From: Cryptomeria japonica
Taxonomy: Eukaryota; Streptophyta; Pinopsida; Cupressales; Cupressaceae
Direction of reading: 5' to 3'
Assembly (NCBI RefSeq): GCF_030272615.1
Contig: NC_081414.1
Location: forward strand, 342,042,717 to 342,106,716
Length of the DNA: 64,000 nucleotides
Shown here: in pieces, positions 35,764 through 48,327 of the stretch
Position numbering within the stretch: position 1 is the stretch's first letter
How the letters are laid out: every line of letters begins with the position of its first letter
The notes under the pieces: model-generated
The model's database searches: none
What the model saw: the letters and a program-made list of their open reading frames with translations, nothing else
What the model was told of the DNA's origin: nothing
Program-made: the position numbers and the translations under genes

Positions 35764-38254
35764 ATGGCGGGTCACAGAGCGAGGCTACATTTGTTTGAGC
35801 GAGTGCTGTCATATCGGAGACCTCCTGACACTAGTGGCATGGTGAGTTGTCATGATTTTTTGCTCGTTTTTATCTATTTTTTCCAATTTTTCCCTTGATG
35901 TTTGATAGGTCCAATTTTATTCATTTCACAATTGAATGTCGATTTTTTCGCATTTGCTTTTAACAATTCACAATTGATTTTAGTGCTTCGCAATTGAATT
36001 TTTAGCTTGCATTTGAAATTATTGATTCAAATTTGTTAATGTCAGTTCGTACTTGACAATTATGATTCGCATTTGTGAATATAGTTTCGCACTTGAAAAT
36101 TCTGAATCGCATTTGTGAATATCATTTTGCACTTGAAAATTTTGATTCGCAATTGATGTTGAGAGTCATTTGTGTATACGTCTTGATAGTGTGAGGATGT
36201 AACTAATTCATTTTTGTTTTTTCCAATTGCAGGAGCGTTGTCCAGTATTGCTTGCTAGACAGACAAGGCCAGATGGTCTTGATTGATGTCATGAGTTGGA
36301 CGCAGAGGATACTGCTTTGTTACAACAATTTGGATTGTATCACATAGCGCATTTGCCTGAGGTTACGGCCAATAGGGCCATGATTACTACTTTCATTGAG
36401 CAGTGGCATTTCGAGACATGTTCTTTTCATCTACCGATAGGTGAGGCATCCATCACACTTGAGGATGTGTGGCGTATCTTACACATTTTGATATTTGGTA
36501 CATGAGTTACTTTTGATCGTCGTGATGGTGTATCTTCTTTGTGTACACTGTTTGAGTGTTCTAAGGAGGATCTCCATATTTGTGGTCATTATGAGATTCA
36601 TTGGGATGATTTTGGTTATAATGATCTCACCATTTTTCTTGCTTGCACTGTTGCTGGTTTATTGATCGCTGATAGACATACCCATGGTTTCCCTATTGGA
36701 TGGGGATGAGTGATGCATGATATGATTATTGATAGATGAGTATTTTCTTGGGGCTCCTGTCTTCTTGCTACACTATATCATTAGATGCATAGGATTGTTT
36801 ATGTGTGGTAGAAATCTGTTGGATGTGGTATCAGTTTGCTCCAAATGTGGGCTTGGGAGCACATAGCTATATTTCATGTTGTGTTACATGTTGATTTAGA
36901 GCCAGATCAACCATATTCTTGCAGGCAAGTTGTTGGTGTGAGACATAGGGCACCAAGTAACATTTTATATTGGTGTCATTAGATTGATATCTTACAGTAT
37001 TTCTCATGGAGACCATATCTCACTTGCCCCGATTGGACTGATGATGCCCAACATCTTCCTTTTTTATCGACAACCAAGATATATTATTGGGTGAGATATT
37101 GGTGGTCATAGGGTTATAGATATGTATCTTCCTGGTCATGTACTCTGATAGTTCGGGGAGATACAGGGTATTCTGGATGTGACAGCTTATTATGCTTGCA
37201 CTACTCAAGAGGTTGGTGATTAGGGTGCTTGCGTGCAACCTCATGTAGCTATTGTCGAATTTGATGCTCTTGCTCATGTTCAGTAGGGAAGGAGGGTTGG
37301 TGTAGCCGATCTAGGGACTACATCGCAGTATAGTGTATGGTGGATACAACATAGACCCATACCATTGATAGATCTGACAGTCCCTATTGCTGCTCAATAG
37401 ATTAGACTTGGTAGGGGTCCCAAGGGGAGAGGGAGAGGTGAAGGGAGAGATGGAGGGAGAGATAGGGGAGGGAGAGATGGAGGAGGGAGAGATGGAGGAT
37501 GGAGTGATGGAGGAGGGAGAGGTGGAGGAGCTCAAGGTAGGGATCAAATACATCTGATAGCAGCAGCTGCAGAGTAGGTAGAGAGTGGAGAGGAGGTTGT
37601 GGATATTGGTGGAGAGACTTCATCTGTGAGTAGTTCTTATAGGAGTGATAGTGAGGACGAGGAGTCTGCATCAAGCTCATTGAGAAGTGATGAGGATGAT
37701 GGTGGGAATGGTGGACATGATGTTGACATTCCCTAGGCTATGGAGACAGGAGGTGCGAAGGGATGAGATGTGGAGGGATTGAGAGATCAGGTTAGGAGTT
37801 TAGAGGATTTGGTTGCTACTTTGCAGCAATGACAAATAAAGGATAGAGATCAATATTAGCAGGCAATGGGGTAGTTGACTATAGAGAGGGATCAGATAGC
37901 CACTGAGAGAGATCGACTACAAAGGGAGAGGGATGAGGTAGTTAGGAGGGCTCAAATCACTATGGATGCTTATGATCAGTTATTGGGCCGATGACATAGG
38001 CTCAGAGCCAGGTTGATAGATATTTTACTACTACATAGGAGGCTATTTAGTATAGACAGGCTTATGAGAGAGTTGTTCACGAGGGCCAGAGGGAGCCTAG
38101 TTTTAGCACTTTCATGGGGAGGAGATTGAGTCGGTCTACCTCTCGATAGACTAGCATTGGAGGAGTGATGGGTCCACCTAGAGCACCATTGGGACATACT
38201 GGAGTAGGATCCAGTAGATAGGATCCACCTAGAGATAGAGGCAGCATTGGTTGA
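35764..38254 (+). pseudogene. plant mobile domain (PMD) gene, antisense to pol, decayed
   Basis: Exon 1 (35764-35841, 26 codons) starts ATGGCGGGTCAC and ends at a good donor (GTGAGT); the 391-bp intron closes with CCAATTGCAG; exon 2 starts at 36233. Exon 2 carries the PMD signature: FHLPIGEASITLEDVWRIL, a WEHIAIFH block, FSWRPY...CPDW, and after a frameshift near 37100 HRVIDMYLPGHVL...FGEIQGI. Behind it lie a Gly/Arg/Glu low-complexity tract (37420-37540), an acidic Ser-rich tract and a heptad-rich C-terminus (ERDQIATERDRLQRERDEVV at about 37890-37945). At least two frameshifts and many TAG/TGA stops kill it. PMD proteins are host nuclear factors related to MAIN/MAIL1 and are known as passengers in plant transposons. 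Its position between pol and 3' LTR and its reversed strand suggest an antisense extra ORF of the Tat-like element. Confidence 0.75.
35900..36165 (+). repeat. intron-resident TTCGCAATTGA-type repeats
   Basis: Inside the PMD intron, about ten copies of TTCGCA(A/T)TTGA or TTCACAATTGA recur every 20-35 bases, all in the coding direction. Similar clusters lie near 54720-54830 and 61950-62060 in the opposite orientation. Confidence 0.7.
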
Positions 38255-40199
38255 GAGATTTTTTATTGATGATGCATCATGGATACGATGTATTTTGACA
38301 CATTTTTATGAGATATATGATATGCATTTTTAGCGATGAGCTATATGATGATGACTTTCATGGTCTAATGTTTTGTTTTGTTATTTTTATGCTTATGTGA
38401 TGATGATTGCAATGTAAATGTGATATAATGCAGTGATGTGATGTACCTTTATTTTGCGATATATGATGGTTGATGAAATGCTTATTATAATGCAATGGAC
38501 TAATGCATTATTTATGAGAAGTGATTTATATGAAAATGCAATGTGAATTGTTTTGTTGTGTTAAAATAGGTGTTGAAAATCGTTAATTTGATAGAATTAT
38601 TAGTTGTTAGATGTAGAATGACATGAACTGATGAATCAATTGAATCCACCTTTATTTATTCTAGAAATATATATGATAGAAGCTATTTGATTTGATAGAA
38701 TTTTGATGAGGAAGTCTTCATTGCTTTATTAGTAGTGCAATACATTATCATCATTGAGCCTTATTATGTAAAAATGGAGCTTATTTCATTAGGGTATGAG
38801 GAATCAAGATGTATAGATATCTCATTACAAAGAAACAACACGTAGCAGACAAGGAATGAACCCTCTATTCTAGGAATTACGCTAGAGGTCAAGGTATGTG
38901 TGGCATTCACAAGCTGAATGCTCCTATCACAAAAACCCACTAGAGCAACTGCCCCATAAATTCATTGGTTCAAACCACAAATAGAAAACAAAGAAAAGGA
39001 TCTTTGCCAAATTGATAAAAAGAGTCAACCAAAATAGACAAAACTCAATAGTTGGACTGACTGTGCTTTTGCTTTGATATGTTTGATGTGATTTTGATAA
39101 TGTCTGGTTTCAGAAGTTTTGGACCCCATTTAAGACTAACCTGTCTGGTTTCGAGTGTACTGATTTTGTTTAAGACAAGATATTGATCACATTGATAGTT
39201 TGATAGTGATTCAATAGATTAGATAGTTGATCAGCTTGATTGCAGATGTTTTGACAAGATAGTTGTATCTTTTGTTTAACTTCATGTGAAGTGTTTGTTG
39301 GATATTTGCTTGGGTGTTTGATTCTTACGAGACATTTTATTGCAAGTTTTTAGGTGATTTTTCAATGTTTTTGATTGATTTTTTCCAAGACTTAATACAA
39401 TTTTTAGACTTTTTTCATGCCTTTTATCTGATTTTTAGACTTTTTTTCAGGACCTTATCTGATTTTTAGGAGTTTTTTCAAGACTTTATCTGAATTTTTG
39501 ATTGATTTTTTCAGGACTTTATTTGAATGTTTGAGATTGTTTTTTTCAGGACTTTTTATGATTTTTAGACTTTTTTCAATTATGCCCCCAAGTATGCACT
39601 TTTATATGATATAATGTTGTGGAGATAATGAATTTAGACATGAGCTATACTGATGCAGTGTGTAAAATGAAGACACAATCCCTATTTAAACAAGGATGAT
39701 TATGTGTTTCTTTCATTCTGAAATGGACTGATTGAATCAAAGGTGTGAAACATTTCAGAGATAGGAATTCAATCCATTGTCAAAAGAATTTAGATCATCC
39801 AACCTAACATTCTATGTAGTCAAGATTTATGAATGGAGGCATGAAAAACTTCTCCATTAATTTTTGAAACTTTGATCTTTTGCCCATGTGTGTGGGTTTG
39901 AGTTCATTCCAATTCTTACAACCATCAAAGACCCTTGGAATCCTAGGTGGCTAGCTACATAGGTTATTCTGACTTCAAAAGTAACCTGGATAGAGCCTCA
40001 TTGCCAACAAGCTTTTAGGGATCCGACGAGGTTATGCACTATAATCTCTCAAAGATTGCTCCATTGCTAATAGGCATGCATAGCCCTGATGGAGTTACTT
40101 GAATGTTCCCATAGTCAAGATTTTATTGTTGCACTTGTATGCATGATATTTCAATAATATATCATTTTTTATTTTGCCTTGAGATGGATAGTGGCATAA

Positions 40200-40230
<31 letters not shown>

Positions 40231-40739
40231 GTATATATATATATATGTATATATATATTTTTTCTTTTCTTCTTTTCTTGCCTTGACTTGTAAGTAATGA
40301 AACCTACTTGGGTATGACAATTACAATGGCGCTGAAGTAGAATTTATTGATTTTTCACTAGCCACATGACCAACTAGGTATTTGTAATGACTTAGAGCAT
40401 TTATTAATGTGTGAGATATAGCAATTGATAGATTTTGGGTAACAAGGTTCAATGGTGAAACCTCTACACAATCATAGATAAATTTTAATGACATGGTGAA
40501 GCTAAGCATGATTGACTAAAGCCTCCTAAAGACTTCATGAGCAAATATCTAGGAAAGGAGACCACCTTCTTTTCTTTTAGTGCAGACAAGTGAATGAATC
40601 AGATGATCGTCATGTCTTTATTGATGCAACTACATGAGAAAGCAATAATGATATGTATCTATATATTGTGTAATGATGATATGCAATGCAATAAGGTAAC
40701 ATGCAGATGTGGTACTGAAATTAGAAATGATCCCATCCA
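38255..40739. other. spacer between PMD gene and integrase, with T-rich tandem repeat
   Basis: No coding frame of interest. At about 39350-39570 a unit like TTTTTCAGGACTTTATCTGA followed by TTTTTAGAC recurs roughly seven times with period near 33 bp; each unit looks like a pyrimidine tract plus CAG. A (TA)n/(TATG)n microsatellite lies at 40199-40258. The rest is unremarkable AT-rich sequence. Confidence 0.6.
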
Positions 40740-41830
40740 TTAGATGTAGTATCTTTTTAGGTGCATGCTATTAATGGGATTAGGGAGTGGATCTCCCTCC
40801 ATTGTTTGCAAGTGATAAGCATCATTTCCGATTACTTTGGTTATGACAAAAGGACCTAACCAGTTAGGCTCAAATTTTCCTAGTATTTCACATTCAATGA
40901 GGTTCCTTTGGTTTTCTTTAAGAACGGTGTCTCCTATGTCAAAGTAACATGGGTTTACTCTTTTGTTGTAGCTTCTTCTCATTCTATTTTGATATCCTTG
41001 TAAATGATTCAAAGCACTTTGTTGTTTCTCATCTAGGAATTCCAGTTCTTGCAAACGTGCTACTCTGTAGTCTTCTTCCGAGATAATGTTTTTCAGAGAG
41101 ACCCTTAGCGATGGTAATTCTACCTCAATAGGAAAATAGCTTCTGAACCATAAACTAAGGAGTACGGTGTGGTACCAGTTGCTGTGCAGACACCAGTTTG
41201 ATATGCCCAGAGAGTCAGATTCAGTGTGAGATGCCAATCTCATGCACTCTCGTTGACAACTTTCTTTAAAATTTTCAAAATAGTTTTGTTTGTTGCCTCA
41301 TCTTGACTATTGCTTTGGGGATAGTAGGGTGTTGCAAAATGTTGTTGAATGTGAAATTGTTCACAAAGCTCACTCACTTCTTGATTTTTGAAGGGTCATC
41401 CGTTATCAGTTACAATACACATGGGTACTCCATACTCGCAAATGATATAATTCAAAATGAATTTTGCTATTTGTTTTTTGGTTGTGAAGGTCATTGGGAT
41501 TGCTTCAACCCATTTTGTGAAGTATTTTGTAGCTGTGAGGATAAACTTATGCCCGTTGGAGGAGGTAGGGTTTATTTTCCCTACAAGATCTAATCCCCAC
41601 TGTGAAAATGGTCATGGTGATGTTATTGGCTAAAGATCTTGAGTAGGTGCGTGTATCGGGTTTCCATGCATTTGGCATTGCTTGCATCTTTGGACATACT
41701 TGTAAGCGTCATTTTCCATTGTAGGCCAATAATAACGTATTCATAATAGTGTTTTTGCTAGAGAAGGTCCAGAAGAATGTGCCCCACATATGCCATTATG
41801 AACTTCTTTCAAGGCAATTTGTGCCTCCTC
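40740..41830 (-). pseudogene. Ty3/gypsy integrase remnant
   Basis: Read on the minus strand, an HHCC zinc-binding module (EVHNGICGAH ... CKQCQMHGN, about 41810-41680) is followed by a core with QWGLDLVG (first Asp), VTDNG (second Asp) and DEATNKTILKIL carrying the Glu, so D-D-E is still readable. The C-terminal part 41243-40740 is a long open frame (SLRVSLKNIISEEDY ... KFEPNWLGPFVI ... HLKRYYI), matching the GPY/F-type module of gypsy integrases. In-frame stops occur (for example behind TDNG and in the tail of the core). It would insert the cDNA into host DNA; this copy cannot be made in one piece. Confidence 0.85.
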
Positions 41831-42199
41831 AACATTAAGGCATCTAAGTAAGGTGCCATCTACACTTTTTATATATAGAGTGTCAACAATGATGGAATGT
41901 TTTGATGATTGTCAAACAAGTTTTTTCCTTTGATTGCATGAAAGATCAGGAGGTACATATTGATCATGAAGATATGCATATATATCTTTGTACCATGGGG
42001 AATGAGGCCCTACTACCATACATACGCATTTAGTGGATGGTATTTCATAAGATAGTATAATGAGTTGTCCCACATGGAACTAAAATTGATTCCCATCACT
42101 TAGCATGTCCAAGAGAGATCCTACTATTTCTATTGCATCGACTACCTTGCTTTGTGCCCTTGGTATTTGTTCAAATGTTATATTGGCAAAGTTTTGCTT

Positions 42200-42480
42200 G
42201 TATTCTTCTATGAATTGTTTGTAGGGTGTTCACTTATCATCTTTTATATTGTAATCATCATTGACTTTATTAATGATAAGTTGTGAATCATCGAATACTT
42301 GTAGTTCCATGATCTTCCATTGTAGCGTAGTACGAAGTCCTACCACCAGGGCTTCATATTCAACAATGTTATTGGTGCAAGGGAAGCTGATATTGAATGA
42401 TTTGGGAATTGAATCTCCTTGAGGAGTTATGAATAGAATTCCTGCTCCTTCTCTATGTTTTGTGTGTGAACCACAAAGAA
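42200..42480 (-). pseudogene. second (archaeal-type) RNase H remnant
   Basis: On the minus strand, behind the RT/RNase H frame, pieces GAGILFITPQGDSIP, NNIVEYEALVVGLR and MELQVFDDSQLIIN can be read, the order found in the additional RNase H of Tat-lineage gypsy elements. A stop precedes the stretch and another follows KDDK. The acidic residues in NIVEYEA and VFDDSQ correspond to catalytic positions. It would assist removal of RNA from the RNA-DNA hybrid. The first Asp motif is blurred. Confidence 0.7.
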
Positions 42481-43881
42481 CAGTTTCCAGTTTGTTTGTG
42501 CTAATATTATAAATACTGATTCATCTGGAAAATCCACCACCATTGGATGACTGTCTTGTAGGGGTGCTTCTACAAGTTGATCTTCTATGATTTGTCCTTT
42601 TATGGCTTTTCTATCGACATATTCGATGTCAAATTCATTGAATATCATAACCCACTTTGCAAGTCTTCCAGTTAATGCTACTTTATTCATCAGATATTTG
42701 AGTGGATCAAAGTGTGCAATGAGTTGAACTTTATGACTCAACATATAGTGTCTCAATTTTTGTGATGCAAAAACTACTATAAGACATGCTCTTTCTATTT
42801 GTGTGTAGTTGAGTTCATATCCAATGAGTGTTCTACTGATGTAGTAAACAACTCTCTCTTTTCCTTGTTCATCATGTTGTGCTAGGAGAGCACCTAAGGA
42901 GGAGTTTGTTGCAGCTATATACAGGAGTAATGGTTTCCCATGCATGGGTGGAACCAAGATTGGTGTGGACAAAAGATATTCTTTTAGTGTCTCGAATGCC
43001 TCTTGGCATTGTTGTGTCCATTTGAATGTAACACCTTTCTTTAAAAGATATTGAAATGGTTGACACTTTTCTGCCAATTGTGCAATGAAACACCTTATGG
43101 ATTGTAATTGGCCTTGTAGACTTCTAAGTTGCTTGAGTGTAGTAGGTGATGGCATGTCTAAAATAGCTTTCACTTTCTCTAGACCTATCTCAATGCCTTG
43201 ATTGGATACAATGAAACCCAAGAGTTTGTCGGATATTACTCCAAAGACACATTTTTTTGGATTGAGTCTTACATTGTATTGCTCAATTGTGTCAAAGATC
43301 TTAGCCAATATGTCTAGATGACTATCCCTTGTTTTGGATTTTGCCAACAAATCATCTACATAGTCCTCCATGATTGTGTGTATCATGTCATCGAATAAGG
43401 TGGTCATTTATCTTTGATAAGTGGCACCTACATTTTTAAGGTCAATTGGCATCACATTCCAGCAATATGTTCCCCATGGACAAGTGAATGTTGTCTTAAG
43501 TTGGCCCTCTTGTACAATTCTGATTTGATTATAACTAGAAAAAACATCCACGAGTGATAGCATTTCATTTCCAGCTGTTAAGTCCACTATCATGTCTATG
43601 TTAGGGAGTGGAAAATCATCCTTTGGGAAAGCCTTATTAAGATCTCTAAAGTTAGTGCAGATCCCGATGCCTCCATTATGTTTGGATACTGGGACTAGAT
43701 TTGAGATCCATTCAGTGTAGTTTATGGGTCTAATGAAACCAACATCTAACAAATTTTGTTGCTCAATTTCGACTAACAAAGCTATGTGAGGATGCATCTT
43801 CCTAAGCTCCTTCTTATATAGTTTTATCCTTGGAAGTAATGGAAAATGATGTAAGACCATTTCAAGGTCTAGTCCAGGCAT
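42427..43881 (-). pseudogene. Ty3/gypsy reverse transcriptase and RNase H
   Basis: Two frames, 43881-43408 and 43407-42427, are in the same phase and separated by a single TAA. The first gives RT fingers and palm (FIRPINYTEWISNLVPVSK, DFRDLNKAFPKDDFPLP-like core with a Cys-Thr-Asn-Phe-Arg start, LSLVDVFSSYNQI). The second begins just before the catalytic YVDD box, continues through the thumb (PKKCVFGV, LLGFIVS) and the connection (LRSLQGQLQSIRCFIAQLA) into RNase H (LLLYIAATNSSLGALLAQHDE, RTLIGYELNYTQIERACLIVVFA). It would copy the RNA genome to DNA. Apart from the nonsense codon this is the best-preserved stretch of the element. Confidence 0.9.
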
Positions 43882-45104
43882 ATCTGCATAAGACCATGCA
43901 AAATTGATTGGTCTTTTCTTAAAGAATTGGATGAATTTCTCTTTTTCTATTGGATTTAGGGATTTTTATAGATGTATATTATAAATTTTCTCAGCATTAT
44001 CGATGATTATTTCCTCAGTTTCTTCTACCAATAATGCTGATTGTTTATTGTCAAGAGGAAGATTATTCATTCTATTATGAGAAATGTGTTCTTCTTCATT
44101 ACCATTGTCTTGATTAAGAGAGGAGCTTTCTTCTCCAAAATATGCAGTTCTATCTAGATCTATTGCAAATCCAGCCTTGTGATCATCATAAGGGAGTTCA
44201 TCCCTTGCACCCAAGAATTCAACAATGGCTTCATCATTTTGAAACCAATCTAATTGTGGCTTTTCTTTTTTCCCCCAGTCAATCAAACATGGATGTATAA
44301 GGGGTAGGTCATTGTTCCCTTCTATTGTAGAAGATCCTAATAACATGCATACTCAATTACTTGGAGGGCTTGATATGTCCTCATCATAAATTGATGGTGA
44401 GTTGTCTTCATTATCGGATGGAAATTAATAGTCATGAGAATCTGTGACACTTTCTATGTATGTTCCACTTTCTGATTCTGTGTCACTCATCTCCTCTTAT
44501 GCTTTTAACTGATTTTGTTGTAAATTAGTGGACCTTCTTTGTATTGTGGATACCCTTCTTAAACTTGGTTTTAGTAGTTGCACTCTCTCTTCATCTAACT
44601 CAAATGGAGGAGCTAAAGTTGTTTCCCTTGGAAAAAGTATTGACATTAACCAGGGATTTCGCTCATTTGTTAGTGTTAAGCCTGTATCTTCTACCATATT
44701 TGCTTGTGAAGATGTTTCAAGGACTGTACTACTAGCTGATGTTGTGTTAGTTTCATGTAAAAGTCATCGCATGTCTTCACCATTTGATTCCATAGTAGGC
44801 GATGTTAGTGCTCTTCTTCTTTTCTAAGATGGAGAGGGAAATGCCTATTTCGGAGATATGTATTCTGAAGGTAACCTAGGCTTGTTCAGTATATCTAGAG
44901 TACATTGTCTAGCCTCTATTATTTGTGATACATATTTATATCCCAAACCTTGATTCTTTGGGTTTTCATGCAGCAAAATAGGTTCTAATCTTCCTTGCTT
45001 TTGGATTCCCAATCCTGTGGTGTCATCATACCCATTTTTTGTAGCATCTTAAAGCCATTACCATACTGATGTAAAGGTAACTTAGGCATGGTCATATCAT
45101 CTTC
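43882..45104 (-). pseudogene. protease-RT linker region of pol, degenerate
   Basis: A 126-codon minus-strand frame (44346-43966) is acidic and contains FGEESSSLNQDNGNEEEH and a TEEIIIDNAEKIYNI motif leading towards RT; such acidic spacers are common in plant gypsy pol. Further up (44697-44497, and shifted pieces to 45104) the frame is broken by stops. No enzymatic domain is visible. Confidence 0.5.
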
Positions 45105-46058
45105 TTATGTATATATCCATTCATTAACATCTTCATTTAGAGATTCTTCTTGTAAGTCCCCCCAACTTATGAAAGAGCATGAATCTGAGTACTTCACTAT
45201 CTCTTTTCCTTTATCTTGCTTTATTGTTGTTTTCTGAGGCTTCCCAAAAGACCTGGGAGAAAGAGATGGTTGTTTGTCATTTGAGGTGCTCAAAATGGAA
45301 TATTCTCCATAACCCACTTCCTTAATCTGTAAAGAAGATGTGGGTGGTGTATTGTTTTCCGTTTCTCTGATTGATACTGCTTCCATTTGTATGTGAAGTG
45401 GAGATTTTTGATTGTTTGGTACTTGATTGTCTATGCTTGCCCTTAAATAATTACAGTGTTGAAAAGGGTTTGGGTCACCATGGACAGTGATCTCTATGCC
45501 ATTGTATGGAAACTTCACACATTGGTGAAAAGTTGATGGTACTGCTTGCATGGTATGTATCCATGGGCGGCCTAATAGCATATTGTATCCTAATTCTTTG
45601 TCTAGGACTTGAAAGGTGATGTCTGTTGTAACTGGTCCCACTTGTATTGGCAAAGTCACCACACCCTTAGAAGGGAATTCCTCATCATCGTAAGCTTTGA
45701 TATTGATTCTCTTGGTAGGATCAATATGATGTTCATAATATCCTAAAGATTTAATCAAATGTAGTGTGCATATATTAAGGCTAGCTCCACCATCTATAAG
45801 CACTCTTTGAACCTTCTTTCGGTGAACCAAAGCTTCTAAGTGTGAGGGATCATTATGCATTTGTCGGTCTGTAGGTACATCCTGTTCAGTGAATGTGACC
45901 TTTGAAGCTACCAAGTTTCCAACCATGGCTTGGAATGTGTTCTCATCAATGTCTCTAGCAACAACTGAATCCTGTAAGGCTTTGTCCAGGACTGCTTTAT
46001 GAGCTGGCGAGATGCACAATAACTCAAATAATGAAATTTGAGTTGGGGTTCTTTTCAA
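45105..46058 (-). pseudogene. Ty3/gypsy aspartic protease region
   Basis: This 317-codon open frame carries the retropepsin core: VQRVLIDGGASLNICTLHLI (Asp-Gly-Gly in place of Asp-Ser/Thr-Gly, as is usual in Tat-type elements), VVTLPIQVGPVTTDITF, and YNMLLGRPWIHTMQAVPSTF with the LLGRPW signature. It ends 60 codons after a Ser/Lys-rich stretch. It follows the gag frame closely in the same strand; the junction with the upstream frame contains a TAG. It would process Gag-Pol. Confidence 0.85.
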
Positions 46059-48161
46059 CTAATCCACCATCTTATAATTACTGGTTGGCAGAGGTGGATT
46101 TGATGGCACCCCTTGTAATGTGACTTTTGATCTTCTAGTGATGACAACACAATCTTTGTTTTTAGGATTGATAGTGATTGTAGCCACCATTTCATCTCCC
46201 ACACTTGCGATATTGGTATAGTTGGAAGTATTGTTTTGTGCATTGGAACTAGAAGCCTTTCCTTTGCCATGTTTGATGAAAGGATCCTTAAAAATGGTAT
46301 GATGTGTGTTTGTTGCGTTATTGGTATCCACAATAATGTCACCTTGATCAATGAGATCTTGGATGAGGTTTTTCAATTTGTAGCAACTTGATGTCTTGTG
46401 ACCCTTATTGTGGTGATACTCACAAAAATCATTGTCATTCCACCAAGTGGGCTTGAATGGAATCAGTTCATATGGTCTAGCTTTGGTAAAGTTATGGAAT
46501 TACTTTGTATCAAATTTTTTAGTGCTGATTCAATAGGTTCACCAAGGGGTGTAAAATTTCTTCTGGGTGCACCTATCCTTGGTGGTCTTGGATTGCTTAA
46601 CTATAGTATATTGGTATTGTTTGTCTGAGACTAGTTCTTATTGGCAATATCAACTGGTCCTTGTAGAGATACTACTAGTTGAGCTCTGTTTACAACACAT
46701 GCATCAACAATTCCATCATCTGTGACATTTTTGTTCCTAGACCAAAATTTTAGCCTTTCATTGTTTGTATTTGTGGTCAGTCCACTATCCTTGTTGTGTT
46801 TCAGTATCCCTTGTTCTAACAGGCCTCTCTCACACTTGATGCCTTTTTCTGTCATGTCTTTAAAATTGTTCAGACATTGCATTTACAATGGATAGTTAAT
46901 TGGAGGCACAATATTTTCATTGAAAATGTCAACTTGCTTAGCTTCAGGGATGTGACTAAGACATATGCGGTATAGGCCCTTCCATCTTTGCAAGAATGTG
47001 GTGAAAGTTTCACCTTCTTTTTGCTTTGTTGCACATAAATCCATTAAGGTAACTGGATTATCTATGTTGATGCAAAGTTAGATATGAATAACTTGACCAA
47101 TTCTCCACATGAAGTAATTTTGGGTGGTCCCTCCAAGACTTTTGGAAAACAGCCTCATTAAGTGTGTATCATTGTGAGCTACTTCAATACATATTTTGAA
47201 TAATTCTCTGACATGATCTCGAGTATCAGCTTTCCCTCTATACTTGTCAAACTTTGGAGTTTCAAAATGCGGGGGAAATGGTGGCATGTATAACTTTCTA
47301 TCAAAAGGATACTAATGAAGGTCCTCTATTGTGTAGCTATTTTTATCATTAACTGCTTGCATACTGGCTATTTGCTTTTGAAGATTCTCCTTTGTTGAGT
47401 TAGGATCTCTGTTTAGGTCAATGGTGCACTGACTTGATAAGTATTTCCCACAAAAGGGATTGTGTTGGAGTATCTTGGAGCTTGCTAAAATATGGACTGC
47501 CCATGTAATTGTGTACCATGAATCCCACTGGGCGGTGTAAAGTATGCAAATTGTGGACTGATATTTGGCTAAGATGAGCTGGTTGTTCCTTGATTCACAT
47601 TCTAGCTACTGTAGGTGGAACCAACTGAAACTGAGGGTTGGGTTATATTTTCCAAAGTAGTGTTGTGAGTGATTGTAGCTTGCATTTTCATGCTGGGTGT
47701 TGTCAGAGATGTAACATTGGTACTTGTTGATGCCACTGTTGACTATGCTAAGGTTGTAGCCATAGGGGTACTTTGAGATATACCTTGTGTTGATGTAGCA
47801 ATTGTTGCTTGAGTTTGTGTAACAATAGGCATTTGAGGTACATTTTAATTCAATGTCACTCCTAGCGACAATATCACTAAAAGGTCTACCCCTTGAGGCA
47901 ACTTACCCCATTTCGAACTAAGAGAGCGAGATATATGTCTCTATCATTGTGAATGAGAGCATTAAGAATCATAAGTACTGATGGATCTTGTTGGGCGGCC
48001 TCCAATTCCTCTTTGGTTAGACTATGTTGTATTTAATCAAGAGAAGGCATCCTGTTTGTGTTTGTTGATAAGGTTGCAGGTCTTTAACCTCATGCCTGTT
48101 GTTGTGTGGATAGATCCATATTCCATGTGTGGTTAACCAAAGGGTTGTTGTTAGGATCCAT
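46059..48161 (-). pseudogene. Ty3/gypsy gag of the Tat-like element
   Basis: The ATG at 48161 opens MDPNNNPLVNHTWNMD, followed by LTKEELEAAQQDPSVLMIL after a stop, then a decayed Gln/Thr/Pro-rich segment. The capsid segment 47287-47078 reads PPHFETPKFDKYRGKADTRD and MRLFSKSLGGTTQNYF, typical of Retrotrans_gag. Near 46425-46385 a knuckle CEYHHNKGHKTSSC is followed by LKNLIQDLIDQGDI (46376), the characteristic order at the C-terminal end of this gag type. Numerous stops and shifts are present. It would form the particle that packages the RNA. Confidence 0.8.
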
Positions 48162-48327
48162 CTGGTGTTTTTCCTTTTGAGCACGCGTTAATGGCATGAA
48201 TGTTGTTCCAAAGTGATCTTGACTATCTAAGATGTGGATGCAAGACTCAAATAAATGTAGCTAAGTATACTTTTATGACTTCCTAAAGACTAAAGTGCAG
48301 ACAATGCAATCTATGAATGATGACTTG

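Noticed and set aside
37311-37680. Ser/Pro- and Leu/His-rich minus-strand frames
   Set aside because: Antisense of the GGGAGAGATGGAGGA low-complexity tract in the PMD gene.
42872-43093. Minus-strand 73-residue frame over the RNase H region
   Set aside because: Shadow of the RT/RNase H reading frame.
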